The notes beneath the pieces were generated by a model, which saw only the letters and a list, made by a program, of their open reading frames with translations, was not told the DNA's origin and searched no databases. This document shows, one piece after another, positions 46,301-55,521 of a DNA stretch of 64,000 bases. Positions within the stretch are counted from its first letter, which is position 1. The number at the start of each line of letters is the position of its first letter. This DNA comes from CAWFPR01 sp963817635 (GTDB lineage Bacteria > Acidobacteriota > Vicinamibacteria > Vicinamibacterales > 2-12-FULL-66-21), in NCBI GenBank assembly GCA_963817635.1, contig CAWFPR010000002.1, forward strand, positions 1-64,000, in the 5' to 3' direction. Made by a program: the position numbers and the translations under genes.

Positions 46301-47464
46301 TTATCCCAGCAGCTGTTTCGCGATGGTCTGGAGCTGCAGGTTCGACGTGCCCTCGTAAATCTGTCCGATCTTGGAGTCGCGGAACAGTTTCTCGACCGGG
46401 TAATCCTTCACGAATCCGTTCCCGCCGAACAGGTTCACGGCGAGTGACGAGACGCGCTCGGCGACTTCGGACGAGAAGACCTTGCAGATCGCCGCCTCCT
46501 GGAGGAACGGCTTGCCCGCGTCGCGCAGGCGCGCGGCGTTGTAGACCGTCAGTTTGGCTGCCTCGAGGTCGACGGCCGCGCGGGCGATCTGGTGCTGCAC
46601 GGCCTGGAAGTCGGCGATGGGCTTGCCGAACTGCTTGCGCTCCTTCGTGTAGTTGACGGTGTGCTCGAGGGCGCCTTTCGCGAGTCCGATCATCTGGGCG
46701 CCGATGCCGATCCGCCCCTCGTTGAGCGTCTCGATCGCCGTCTTGTAGCCCTTGCCGACCTCGCCGAGCACGTTGGCCTTCGGCACACGGCAGTCCTCCA
46801 GGATCAGCTCGCAGGTGCTGCTCGCGCGGATCCCGAGCTTGTCTTCCTTCTTGCCGACGGTGAAGCCCGCCATCCCGCGATCGACCATGAACGCGGTGAT
46901 GCCCCGGTAGCCGGCCTCGGGGTTGACCGTGGCAAACACGATGAAGATGTCGGCCTCGTTGCCGTTGGTAATCCAGAGTTTTCGTCCGCTGACGACGAAC
47001 GCGTCGCCATCTTCGCGGGCACGGGTCGTGAGCGCGAAGGCATCGCTGCCGGCGCCTGCTTCCGACAGCGCATACGCGCCGACGGTGTTCGAGGCGAGCT
47101 TCGGGAGGTACCGCTGCTTGACCTCGTCGTTCCCCCAGCGCATCACGGCGTTGACGACGAGCGTGTTCTGCACGTCCACGAGGACGCCGACCGACGGATC
47201 GACCCGCGACAGCTCCTCGACCGCGAGAACGGAGTGGAAGAAGCGGCCGCCGGCGCCGCCGAACTGCTCCGGCACCTCGATGCCCATGACACCCAGGTCG
47301 AACAGCTGTCCGAGCAGGGACTTCGAGAACTTCGCGTGCTCGTCCATTTCGCGCACGAGCGGACGGACCTGGGCATCGGCAAAATCGCGAACGCTGTCGC
47401 GGAAAATGACCTCGTCTTCCGACAAGAGGGTCAGCGGCTGGGCGTACTCCAGAGTGTCAGTCAC
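46301..47464 (-). CDS. Acyl-CoA dehydrogenase (short/branched-chain type)
   Basis: 387 residues and complete: FDLGVMGIEVPEQFGGAGG, YALSEAGAGSDAFAL (FAD/substrate loop), KLWITNGNEADI, RKQFGKPIADFQAVQHQIAR, LFGGNGFVKDYPVEKLFRDSKIGQIYEGTSNLQL with the catalytic glutamate in IYEGTSN. It is convergent with another dehydrogenase and probably serves the same acyl-CoA breakdown route on a different chain type. The paired genes are distinct, not a recent copy. Confidence 0.93.
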   Translation of the reverse strand: MTDTLEYAQPLTLLSEDEVIFRDSVRDFADAQVRPLVREMDEHAKFSKSLLGQLFDLGVMGIEVPEQFGGAGGRFFHSVLAVEELSRVDPSVGVLVDVQNTLVVNAVMRWGNDEVKQRYLPKLASNTVGAYALSEAGAGSDAFALTTRAREDGDAFVVSGRKLWITNGNEADIFIVFATVNPEAGYRGITAFMVDRGMAGFTVGKKEDKLGIRASSTCELILEDCRVPKANVLGEVGKGYKTAIETLNEGRIGIGAQMIGLAKGALEHTVNYTKERKQFGKPIADFQAVQHQIARAAVDLEAAKLTVYNAARLRDAGKPFLQEAAICKVFSSEVAERVSSLAVNLFGGNGFVKDYPVEKLFRDSKIGQIYEGTSNLQLQTIAKQLLG

Positions 47465-47544
47465 GACAATCTCCTTATAAATGCGGCGGAACCGCCCAAT
47501 GTTATCATCGGAGGCGCGACTGTCTCCTGCGCCCGGGCGTCAAA

Positions 47545-49620
47545 ATGCTTATGAAGACTCCTGCCCGCGTCCTCGCCGTCCTGTTCGCTGCCGCGGCCAT
47601 GGCCGCGCCCCTCTCCGGCCAGCAGGCACCGGCTCAGCAGCCACCGGCCTCGGGAGGCCAGCAGCCGCCGGCCCAGCAGCCGCCGCCCGACCAGCAGCAG
47701 CAGCCGCCTCGCATCCGCACCGGCATCAACTACGTCCGGGTCGACGTCATTGTCAGCGACAAGAACGGCAACCCGGTCCTCGACCTGAAGCCGGACGAGT
47801 TCACGGTGCTCGAAGACGGCAAGCCTCAGAAGATCGAGGCGTTCGACGTGGTCAAGATCGACGAGGCGACCCAGGCCGAATCGCGGCCGCCGAAGGCCAT
47901 CCGGAACGACTTCGACGAGGAGCAGGAAGCGGCGCGCCCCGACGTCCGGCTGTTCGTGATCCTGCTGGACGACTATCACGTGCGGCGTGGCAGCGACCTG
48001 GCGGTCCGCAAGCCGCTCATCGACTTCATCCAGAACCAGCTCGCGCCGGCCGACATGGTCGCGCTGATGTATCCCCTGACGCCGGTGACCGATCTGCGCT
48101 TTTCGAGGGATCGCGAGGCGCTCGTCTCGGCCATCGACAAGTTCGAGGGGCGCAAGTTCATCTACGAGCCGCGCAACTCGTTCGAGGAACGCTACGCCTA
48201 CTATCCGGCCGCGGTGGTCGAACGCGTGCGCAACCAGGTGACCATGGACGCGCTCAAGGGCGCGGCGGTGAGAATGGGCGGCCTGCACGAAGGGCGCAAG
48301 TCGATCATCCTCGTCAGTGAGGGATTCACGACGATCCTCCCGGCGCAGTTGAGCGATCCGGTGGCCGCGATGCCGGGTGTCGGCAACCCGAACCGCGGCA
48401 ACTCGGCAGCGCCCATGCCCACCGATCAGCAGAACTTGCAGGCGCAGTCGGATCTGTACAACGACATGCGCGACGTGTTCGACACGCTGAACCGGCAGAA
48501 CACATCCATCTATGCCGTGGATCCGCGCGGCCTCGCGGTATTCGAGTACGGCATCAACGAGTCGGTCGGTCTCGAACAGGACACCGCGGGCCTGCGCAGC
48601 ACGATCGACACGCTGCGTGTGCTGGCCAACAACACCGACGGGCGCGCGATCGTCAACCGCAACGACCTGGCGGCGGGAATGAAGCAGATCCTCCGCGACG
48701 CCAGCGGGTACTACCTGATCGGCTACAACTCCTCGGAAGCGCCGACCGACGGCAAGTTTCACGAAATCAAGGTGACGGTCAAACGCAAGGGCGTCGATGT
48801 CCGCGCCCGCAAGGGCTACTGGGCCTACACGGCCGACGACGCGGCGCGAGCCACGGCACCGCCGAAGCCGGATGCGCCGAGCGCGGTCACGACGGCGCTG
48901 AGCGCGCTGGCCGAACCCCCACGTGGCCGTCCCGCGCGGTTCTGGATCGGGACGTCGCGCGCCGACAGCGGGGCGACGAAGGTGACCTTCGCCTGGGAGC
49001 CGATACCGCCGGTGCCGGGCGAGCGCCAGTCCGAACCGGCCTCGCGCGTGTCCGTGATCGCGACCGCTACCGACGGCCGGCCGCTCTTCAAGGGGAAGGT
49101 TCCGGAGCAGGTCCCGCCCGCGTCGGCCGACATCACCGGCGGCAGCACGTCGTTCGAGGTCCCGCCGGGCCAGGTGCAGCTCCGGATGGTGGTCGAAGGT
49201 CCGCACGGCGAAGTGATCGACTCGGCGGTTCGTGAGCTGACCGCGCCCGATTTCGGCGCCGTGACGGTCACGCTCGGCACGCCGCGCGTCTATCACGCGC
49301 GCACCGTGCGCGAGCTTCAGGCGATCAAGTCGAACCCGAACGCCAGGCCAGCCGTCGATCGCGAGTTCAGCCGGACCGATCGTCTGCTCGTGCGCGTGGA
49401 CGCCTACGCGCCGGGCGGCGTGACCCCGACGGTCACCGCGCGGCTGCTCAATCGTGGCGGAACCGCCATGGCTGACCTCCCGGTCACCGCGGGCAGTTCC
49501 GGCTTCGAGGTGGATCTCCCGCTGTCCGCGTTTGCCGCCGGCGAATACCTGGTGGAGCTCAACGCGAAGACGCCGCAGGGCTCGGCGCAGGACATCGTCG
49601 CGTTTCGCGTCGGCCGGTAA
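47545..49620 (+). CDS. Secreted VWFA-related acidobacterial-type protein
   Basis: ATG 47545 or 47551 opens a signal peptide (KTPARVLAVLFAAAAMAAPLSG), then a Gln/Pro-rich linker (QQPPAQQPPPDQQQQPP). The body has the N-terminal VRVDVIVSDKNGNPVLDLKPDEFTVLEDGKPQKI motif followed by a von Willebrand A-like domain with FVILLDDYHVRRGSDL and KSIILVSEGFTTI. This is the VWFA-related family so common in Acidobacteria. Residues 400-690 form beta-sandwich repeats. It is exported and probably binds partners at the cell surface; no enzymatic role is known. TTATCA lies shortly upstream. Confidence 0.85.
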   Translation: MLMKTPARVLAVLFAAAAMAAPLSGQQAPAQQPPASGGQQPPAQQPPPDQQQQPPRIRTGINYVRVDVIVSDKNGNPVLDLKPDEFTVLEDGKPQKIEAFDVVKIDEATQAESRPPKAIRNDFDEEQEAARPDVRLFVILLDDYHVRRGSDLAVRKPLIDFIQNQLAPADMVALMYPLTPVTDLRFSRDREALVSAIDKFEGRKFIYEPRNSFEERYAYYPAAVVERVRNQVTMDALKGAAVRMGGLHEGRKSIILVSEGFTTILPAQLSDPVAAMPGVGNPNRGNSAAPMPTDQQNLQAQSDLYNDMRDVFDTLNRQNTSIYAVDPRGLAVFEYGINESVGLEQDTAGLRSTIDTLRVLANNTDGRAIVNRNDLAAGMKQILRDASGYYLIGYNSSEAPTDGKFHEIKVTVKRKGVDVRARKGYWAYTADDAARATAPPKPDAPSAVTTALSALAEPPRGRPARFWIGTSRADSGATKVTFAWEPIPPVPGERQSEPASRVSVIATATDGRPLFKGKVPEQVPPASADITGGSTSFEVPPGQVQLRMVVEGPHGEVIDSAVRELTAPDFGAVTVTLGTPRVYHARTVRELQAIKSNPNARPAVDREFSRTDRLLVRVDAYAPGGVTPTVTARLLNRGGTAMADLPVTAGSSGFEVDLPLSAFAAGEYLVELNAKTPQGSAQDIVAFRVGR

Positions 49621-49626
49621 GCCGAT

Positions 49627-52377
49627 CTACTTCTCCTCGCCGAGCTTCAATGGGCGCGCCGGATCCTTCGCCGCGCCAATCTTCTTGGCGTATCCCGATC
49701 TGGCGGCCACCTCGGCGCTATTCACGATGTGCACCGTCAGCATGCCCTCCCGGCGGTGTCCGGTCCGCAGATAGTTGATTTCAGCCAGGCATTCGCTCCA
49801 GCCCGTCAGCCACGCCTCGAGCGCGGTGCGCTCGTCGGGTGTCGTGTCGGCGTGGACCAGCAGATCGATGTCGCTGTCCGGCCTGGCGGTTCCGTTCTTC
49901 GTGCTGCCGAACACGTACATGGCCTTGATGCCGAATCGATTCGGACCGGCGTCGTCCGCCAGTCGCTCGGCCATCGCGAGCCGCCAGCGCCAGGGCTCTT
50001 CCTGCGGGGCCGTCGACTGGGACGCCGACTCGTGCGCGCCGACGGCACGCGCCGGCGTGGCGGTGTAGCCGCCCGGCTGATCGGTGAGCATGCCGAGGGC
50101 CTCCTCCGTTTCCGCGTTCATGAAGACGCGCAGTATCGACCCGCCGGTGGTCGCACGCACGTCGATCACGCGCAGCGCGTGCGACAGGTGCGCGTATTCC
50201 GGGACGAGATCCCCGAGCAGGTTGGGCGCGTCCCGCAGGAACGCCTCGTTGAACGTGACGTCCGGCTCCCCGGGGAAGATCGGCAGGTAGCGGATGTTCG
50301 ACTCGACCAGGTCCTGGAAGAAGTGGGTTCCGAACGACAGCTCAGGCACATAGCTGCCGCGGCGGGCCGCAACTTCCATGAGCATCGCGGCGTTGTTGAT
50401 GTCGGAGTACGTGACGCGCACACCGAGCTTGACGTCGCCGCGGCTGCCCCAGCGCCCCGGGCCGATCAGCACGAACTGGCGCGTCGGCAGCAGCTTGTTC
50501 AGGCGTCCGACCGCGCGGCCGACGTCGGTCAGCTCGACGAGGGTGCGCAGCTCCAGGTACCCGTCGGGGTCCACGTACACGACGTAGGTCAGATCGGGCA
50601 CGCGTCCGTTGGAGACGTAGCGGCGCGTGGCGAAGACGATCCGATCGGGGGCGACGTCCTGCGGCACGGCGACCGGCGCCACGTCGGCCGCCGAACTCTG
50701 CGGGCGGCACTGGAGCAGGTAGAAATCCTGCCCGTCGCACGCGAACTCGATGTCCACCGGCGTGCCCAGACGGTCCCGCAGCACGCGCAGGAGCGCGCGC
50801 ATCTGCGCCACGAAGGAGCTGTCGCGCAGCAGTCCCTCGAACGTCACGATCGGGCGCTCCGTCTCCGGGTTCCAGCCGAATGCGACCGGACGGTGCACGC
50901 CGCTCTCGTCCGGCACCGAGATGATCTGGCGCACGGCGGGGAAGTCGAATCCGTGCTCGCGCACGAGGTCGGCGATCGCGACGGTCTCGAACTGTCCGGA
51001 CTCGAGGTTGATGAGGTCGACCTTCCGCGGCGCGTACCGTTCGATCTCGTCGGGGGTCACGTTGGCGCGCAGGCCCGGCTTGCCGGGCGCGAACAGCACC
51101 GGGTAATCGTCGCTCACGCGGTCGACCGCTCGCGTGCCAAGCCCCGGCACCAGACGCACGAGCCCGTCGCTGCGGCCGATGCGCGGAGACCAGCGGAACT
51201 CGTTGTCGCTGAAGGCCACGCCGGCAAACGCCGGCAGGTAGTGGCGGCCGACCCGGACGCCGACGACCTGCTGGATCATGATGCCCATCTCTTCGTGCAT
51301 GTCGAGCAGTCCGCGATTCGCCCGGTACTCGATGGGATCGGGGCCGAAGACCGATGCGTAGACTTCCGCGATCGCATCCATCAGCGCGCCGAGCCGCGCG
51401 GCGCGCGGACCCTGGTTGGCGACGAACAGGCTCTTGTACTTTCCCGAGAACGCGGCGCCGGTGCGATCCTCCAGCAGGCTCGAACTGCGCACGATCAGCG
51501 GCACGTCGCCCAGGTCGTCGAGCGCCAGGCCCACGCCCTGCGCGAGTTCCGGCGGAAACTGCGAGTGCTTGAACACCTGGACCAGGTGCGGATACTCGCG
51601 GCGGATCTGCTCGAGCTCGGAATACTTGTGGTTGTGCACATCGTCGAGCTGGTTGTGCTCGATGAAGCTGAGGATGGCGTCCGACGTCAGGTACCACGTC
51701 CTGGGGACCTTGATGGCGCTCAGCACGTCGCCGTACTCGGTGGATCGCTGCACGATGGCCGCGGCGAGGATCAATCCCGCGCTCTTCCCGCCGAGCTTGC
51801 CGTGGCTCGACGTCGGCGCGATCGTGCGGCGGAGCAGCTCGTGGTAGTCCTCGACCTCGAGGTGCGCCTTCGCCTTGTCCACGAACTCCACTTCGTCGGT
51901 GAGAAGGCGCCGCGCCAGCGACACGCGCAGGCCCGTCTGCACCGCCCGCGACAGCTCGCGATCGTGCGCGGCGAACTGGTCGTAGCGCTCCAGCGCGTTG
52001 GCGATGTCGGCGAGCGAGGTCCACTGGTGCTCCACGGCCTCGATGAGGAAGGCCGCCTTGTCGTCCTTGATCCACTTCTCGATCGACGTGACGATCTCGT
52101 CCTGGGGCAGGTGGCGGGCGGCAATTTCGAATGCCTCGTTCAGCACGGTCGCCGAGGTTGGCGCATCCGTGCGTTCGCTCGGCTGGTTCTCGGCGGCGCT
52201 CGTATCGGCCGGTGAGTCGCCGACGACCCGCAGGAGGAGATCCTGGGCCTCGGTGACTCCCTGCCAGCACAGGTAGTTCAGCATCCGCCGTCCCACACGC
52301 GCGCCGAGGGCCTGGTCGGTCTTGCTCAGGAAGTCGACGATGACCCCTATCTTGTCTGGAACGGTCTCGGACGCCAT
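49627..52377 (-). CDS. PEP-synthase-like ATP-grasp protein fused to a nucleotidyltransferase
   Basis: 916 residues. About 190-560 resembles the PEP/pyruvate-binding (PPDK_N) ATP-grasp domain (LGGKSAGLILAAAIVQRS, PLIVRSSSLLEDRTGAAFSGKY, DIEFACDGQDFYLLQCRPQ). The phosphohistidine domain (GGxTSHAA) and the C-terminal barrel of PEP synthase are missing. Instead a conserved region (FVLIGPGRWGSRGDVKLGVRVTYSDI) is followed at about 825-890 by a minimal nucleotidyltransferase with GSTKNGTARPDSDIDLLV, the GS-x10-DxD motif. The N-terminal 150 residues are helical. It cannot carry out the PEP synthase reaction, so a role in phosphate or nucleotide transfer to another protein or metabolite is likely but unknown. 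Confidence 0.8.
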   Translation of the reverse strand: MASETVPDKIGVIVDFLSKTDQALGARVGRRMLNYLCWQGVTEAQDLLLRVVGDSPADTSAAENQPSERTDAPTSATVLNEAFEIAARHLPQDEIVTSIEKWIKDDKAAFLIEAVEHQWTSLADIANALERYDQFAAHDRELSRAVQTGLRVSLARRLLTDEVEFVDKAKAHLEVEDYHELLRRTIAPTSSHGKLGGKSAGLILAAAIVQRSTEYGDVLSAIKVPRTWYLTSDAILSFIEHNQLDDVHNHKYSELEQIRREYPHLVQVFKHSQFPPELAQGVGLALDDLGDVPLIVRSSSLLEDRTGAAFSGKYKSLFVANQGPRAARLGALMDAIAEVYASVFGPDPIEYRANRGLLDMHEEMGIMIQQVVGVRVGRHYLPAFAGVAFSDNEFRWSPRIGRSDGLVRLVPGLGTRAVDRVSDDYPVLFAPGKPGLRANVTPDEIERYAPRKVDLINLESGQFETVAIADLVREHGFDFPAVRQIISVPDESGVHRPVAFGWNPETERPIVTFEGLLRDSSFVAQMRALLRVLRDRLGTPVDIEFACDGQDFYLLQCRPQSSAADVAPVAVPQDVAPDRIVFATRRYVSNGRVPDLTYVVYVDPDGYLELRTLVELTDVGRAVGRLNKLLPTRQFVLIGPGRWGSRGDVKLGVRVTYSDINNAAMLMEVAARRGSYVPELSFGTHFFQDLVESNIRYLPIFPGEPDVTFNEAFLRDAPNLLGDLVPEYAHLSHALRVIDVRATTGGSILRVFMNAETEEALGMLTDQPGGYTATPARAVGAHESASQSTAPQEEPWRWRLAMAERLADDAGPNRFGIKAMYVFGSTKNGTARPDSDIDLLVHADTTPDERTALEAWLTGWSECLAEINYLRTGHRREGMLTVHIVNSAEVAARSGYAKKIGAAKDPARPLKLGEEK

Positions 52378-52395
52378 GCAGACATCATAGCCGGA

Positions 52396-52475
52396 GGGAG
52401 AAGGGAAGATGGGAAATGGAAAATGGGAAGTGGCGGATGGAAGATGAGGCGGGGTGGCGCGTGACGCGCCACCCC
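52396..52475. repeat. Heptamer-phased array (TGGGAAA family) and adjacent palindrome
   Basis: Eight units (GGGAGAA, GGGAAGA, TGGGAAA, TGGAAAA, TGGGAAG, TGGCGGA, TGGAAGA, TGAGGCG) are followed by GGGGTGGCGCG-TGA-CGCGCCACCCC at 52451-52475. That palindrome lies just downstream of the glutamate dehydrogenase gene and is a likely terminator for it. Confidence 0.8.
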
Positions 52476-52489
52476 GGCGAACGGACGGT

Positions 52490-53785
52490 CTAGACCCAGC
52501 CGCGATCGCGGCACGCGCGCGCGACGCGGTTGATGGCGATCACGTAGGCGGCATCGCGCATGTACAGCTTCTGGCGGGCGGCGAGTTCCTGGACGGCCTT
52601 GAACGCGCTGGTCATCTTCGTGTCCAGCTTCGTCAGCACCTCATCGCGCTCCCAGTAGTAGTTCATGTTGCTCTGCACCTGCTCGAAGTAGCTGCAGGTG
52701 ACGCCGCCGGCGTTGGCGAGGAAGTCCGGAATGACGAACGTGCCGCGCGCCTTCAGCACCTCGTCGGCTTCGGGCGCGGTCGGGCCGTTGGCCCCTTCCG
52801 CGACGATCCGGACGCGCTTGCTGATGCGCTCGACGTTGTCCTTGCGGATCTGGTTCTCGATGGCCGCCGGGATCAGGATGTCGACGTCCTGTTCGAGCCA
52901 CGCGTCGCCCGGCAGGACTTCCATCCCGAGGTCCTTGGCCTTCTTCTTGTCGATGCTGCCGAACTGATCGGCGATCTCCTTCAGCCCCTCGAAGGTCAGG
53001 CCCTTGGGCTGGCGGAACGTGTAGGAGGCCTGGTCGGCGTGATCCCACGTCGAGACGGCGACGACCTTGCCGCCCATCTCCGTGAAGAGCTGGATGGCAT
53101 ACTGCGAGACATTGCCGAAGCCCTGGATGCTGGCGAGCGTGCCCTGCGCCTGCATCCCGAGGACCCGCAGGGCCTCGCGAATCGTGTAGACGACGCCGTA
53201 GCCGGTCGCCTCGGTGCGGCCGAGCGAGCCGCCCATGCCGACCGGCTTGCCGGTGATGAGGCCGGGGTAGTGCCGGCCGCCGTTGAGGGTTTCGTACTCG
53301 TCGAGCATCCACAGCATGTGCTGCGGCGTCGTCATCACGTCGGGCGCCGGCACGTCCTGGAGCGGCCCGATCTCGCGGGCGACCTGGCGGACCCAGCCGC
53401 GGCAGATCCGTTCCTGCTCGTGCGCGCTCAGGTTGTGCGGATCGCAGATGACCCCGCCCTTGGCGCCTCCGAGCGGAATGTCGACGACGGCGCATTTCCA
53501 CGTCATCCACATCGCGAGGGCGCGGACGGTGTCGATGCTCTCCTGCGGGTGGAAGCGGATGCCGCCCTTGGACGGGCCGCGCGCGTCGTTGTGCTGGACG
53601 CGGAACCCGCGGAAAATCTTCACGTGCCCGTCGTCCATGCGGACGGGGATCTGGAACTGGTATTCGCGCAGCGGCTCGCGGAGAAAATCGCGCGTGCCTG
53701 GATCGAGATCGAGCAGGGTCGCCACGTGATCGAACTGCTGCTGCGCCATCTCGAACGGGTTGAAGCCTTTCGGCATGTCATGCAT
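52490..53785 (-). CDS. Glutamate dehydrogenase (Glu/Leu/Phe/Val family), copy 1
   Basis: Interconverts glutamate and 2-oxoglutarate with ammonia. KGGIRFHP, the catalytic lysine in DIPLGGAKGGV, the substrate motif PAPDVMT, and the Rossmann QGFGNVSQYAIQL are visible; the last usually reads GFGNVG, and here has serine. The ATG at 53785 follows a GAGGT site. 431 residues, the usual length. It lies 14 bases after the other glutamate dehydrogenase gene, so the two are co-transcribed. Confidence 0.9.
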   Translation of the reverse strand: MHDMPKGFNPFEMAQQQFDHVATLLDLDPGTRDFLREPLREYQFQIPVRMDDGHVKIFRGFRVQHNDARGPSKGGIRFHPQESIDTVRALAMWMTWKCAVVDIPLGGAKGGVICDPHNLSAHEQERICRGWVRQVAREIGPLQDVPAPDVMTTPQHMLWMLDEYETLNGGRHYPGLITGKPVGMGGSLGRTEATGYGVVYTIREALRVLGMQAQGTLASIQGFGNVSQYAIQLFTEMGGKVVAVSTWDHADQASYTFRQPKGLTFEGLKEIADQFGSIDKKKAKDLGMEVLPGDAWLEQDVDILIPAAIENQIRKDNVERISKRVRIVAEGANGPTAPEADEVLKARGTFVIPDFLANAGGVTCSYFEQVQSNMNYYWERDEVLTKLDTKMTSAFKAVQELAARQKLYMRDAAYVIAINRVARACRDRGWV

Positions 53786-53799
53786 ATACGGACCTCGGG

Positions 53800-55050
53800 C
53801 TATGCGTACATCCCGCGCATCTTCGTTACGGTCGCCACGCGATGGATCGCAACGATGTAGGCGGCTGTCCGCATGTCGGTTTTGTATTTGACCGATGTTT
53901 TCAGGACGTCGTCGAACGCCTCGCACATTTTCGACTCGAGGCGCTTGTTCACTTCTTCTTCCTCCCAGAAGTAGCCGTGGCGATCCTGGACCCACTCGAA
54001 ATACGAGGTGGTCACGCCGCCGGCGTTGGCGAGGATGTCGGGGATGACGAACACGCCGCGCTCGTGCAGGTGCCGGTGGGCGTCCGGGGTCGTCGGTCCG
54101 TTCGCCCCTTCGGCGACGATCTTCGCCTTGATCGACGGAGCGTTCTCCATCGTGATCTGGTTTTCGAGCGCGGCCGGCACGAGCACGTCCACGTCGAGGC
54201 CGAAGAGGGCGCCGTTGTCGAGCGGCTCTCCACCGGAGAAGCCGTCGATGGTGCGGTGCTGCTGGGCATAGTCGATCATCTTCGGGATGTCGAGCCCGTG
54301 CTCGTTGTAGACGCCCCCCTTCCAGTCGCTGACGGCGACGATCTTCGCGCCGATCTTCGAAAGGAGATCGGCCGAGACCGAGCCCACGTTGCCAAAGCCC
54401 TGCACGGCGACCTTCGCCCCCTCGATGCGGAGCCCGAGGTGCCTGGCCGCCTCCCGCGTCACGATCATCACGCCGCGCCCCGTCGCCTCGCGCCGCCCGA
54501 GCGACCCGCCCATCTCGACGGGTTTGCCCGTCACAACGGCGGTCGAGGTGTGGCCGACGTGCATGCTGTAGGTATCCATGACCCAGGCCATGGTCTGGTC
54601 ATTGGTGTTCACGTCGGGCGCCGGGACGTCCTTCTCGGGACCGATGGCGTCGACGATTTCCGCGACATACCGGCGGGTGAGCGCTTCGAGCTCGCGACGG
54701 GACATCCGCGTCGGATCGCAGGTGACGCCGCCTTTGCCGCCGCCAAACGGGATGTGCGCGACGGCGCACTTCCAGGTCATCCATGCTGCCAGCGCCGTGA
54801 CCTCGTCGAGCGAGACCGCCGGATGGAACCGGATACCCCCCTTCGCCGGGCCGAGCGTGATGTTGTACTGCACGCGATAGCCGGTAAAGACCTCGATCTC
54901 CCCGTTGTCCATCTGGACCGGGCAGGAGACGACGATCTGACGCTTCGGGTGCGTCAGGATCTTCCAGATCCCCGGATCGAGCCCCAGCAACCGCGCGGCT
55001 CCGTCGAACTCCCGGAGCATCGCGTCAAAGATGCTGCCGCCTGCTGCCAT
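53800..55050 (-). CDS. Glutamate dehydrogenase (Glu/Leu/Phe/Val family), copy 2
   Basis: 416 residues with PAKGGIRFHPAVSLDE, the active lysine in HIPFGGGKGGVTCDP, PAPDVNTND, and QGFGNVGSVSADLL, all standard. ATG 55050 has an AGGAG site. It is the promoter-proximal member of a tandem pair; the copies differ widely, so the duplication is old. They may differ in coenzyme or substrate (one could be a branched-chain amino-acid enzyme), or form a mixed hexamer as in some bacteria. This supports an amino-acid-using lifestyle. Confidence 0.9.
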   Translation of the reverse strand: MAAGGSIFDAMLREFDGAARLLGLDPGIWKILTHPKRQIVVSCPVQMDNGEIEVFTGYRVQYNITLGPAKGGIRFHPAVSLDEVTALAAWMTWKCAVAHIPFGGGKGGVTCDPTRMSRRELEALTRRYVAEIVDAIGPEKDVPAPDVNTNDQTMAWVMDTYSMHVGHTSTAVVTGKPVEMGGSLGRREATGRGVMIVTREAARHLGLRIEGAKVAVQGFGNVGSVSADLLSKIGAKIVAVSDWKGGVYNEHGLDIPKMIDYAQQHRTIDGFSGGEPLDNGALFGLDVDVLVPAALENQITMENAPSIKAKIVAEGANGPTTPDAHRHLHERGVFVIPDILANAGGVTTSYFEWVQDRHGYFWEEEEVNKRLESKMCEAFDDVLKTSVKYKTDMRTAAYIVAIHRVATVTKMRGMYA

Positions 55051-55521
55051 AACGCTCCTGCTGCATGAGTCGAGTCCCGCCATCGTGGCGCGCTGACTCA
55101 CACAGCGCGGAGGCGGACGCACAGAGTAAAACGGACCAAGCTACTGTGTAAGATTGCAACAAGTCAAGCCGGGGCGCCCGCCACGAATCTATGCCGCTCC
55201 CAGCCGCGTGAGCAAGAACAGGGCCGCGCGAATCGCGAAAATAACGGGCATTTTGGCGGAAGGTGCCGGGCCGGCGCGACGGGATTCCGTCGCTCCGTGT
55301 TCGCGTCGCCACCCTTCCGTCTGGCGGCGCTGACACCTCGGGAGACGCCTCGACAGTTTCGTGCCGGGTGCGACGCTTTGGGCATCCAAATGCAGAAATG
55401 GGCAGGAGCGGTGCCCGCTCGTAAACTCCTGAGTGGTAACGTCGCTGGCCGCTCGGACCCTCGTTGGGAACCCGTGGATCCGTCCTTGCTGAGCTAACCC
55501 TCCAACGCTTGGAGGCGACCA
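55051..55521. other. Intergenic region, no gene seen
   Basis: This 471-base gap separates the divergent glutamate dehydrogenase and collagen-like genes. A somewhat AT-rich patch near 55120-55160 could hold the minus-strand promoter. Short open frames here look non-coding. An AT-rich patch near 55420 (CGTAAACTCCTGAGTGG) might serve the plus-strand gene. No RNA gene was found. Confidence 0.6.
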
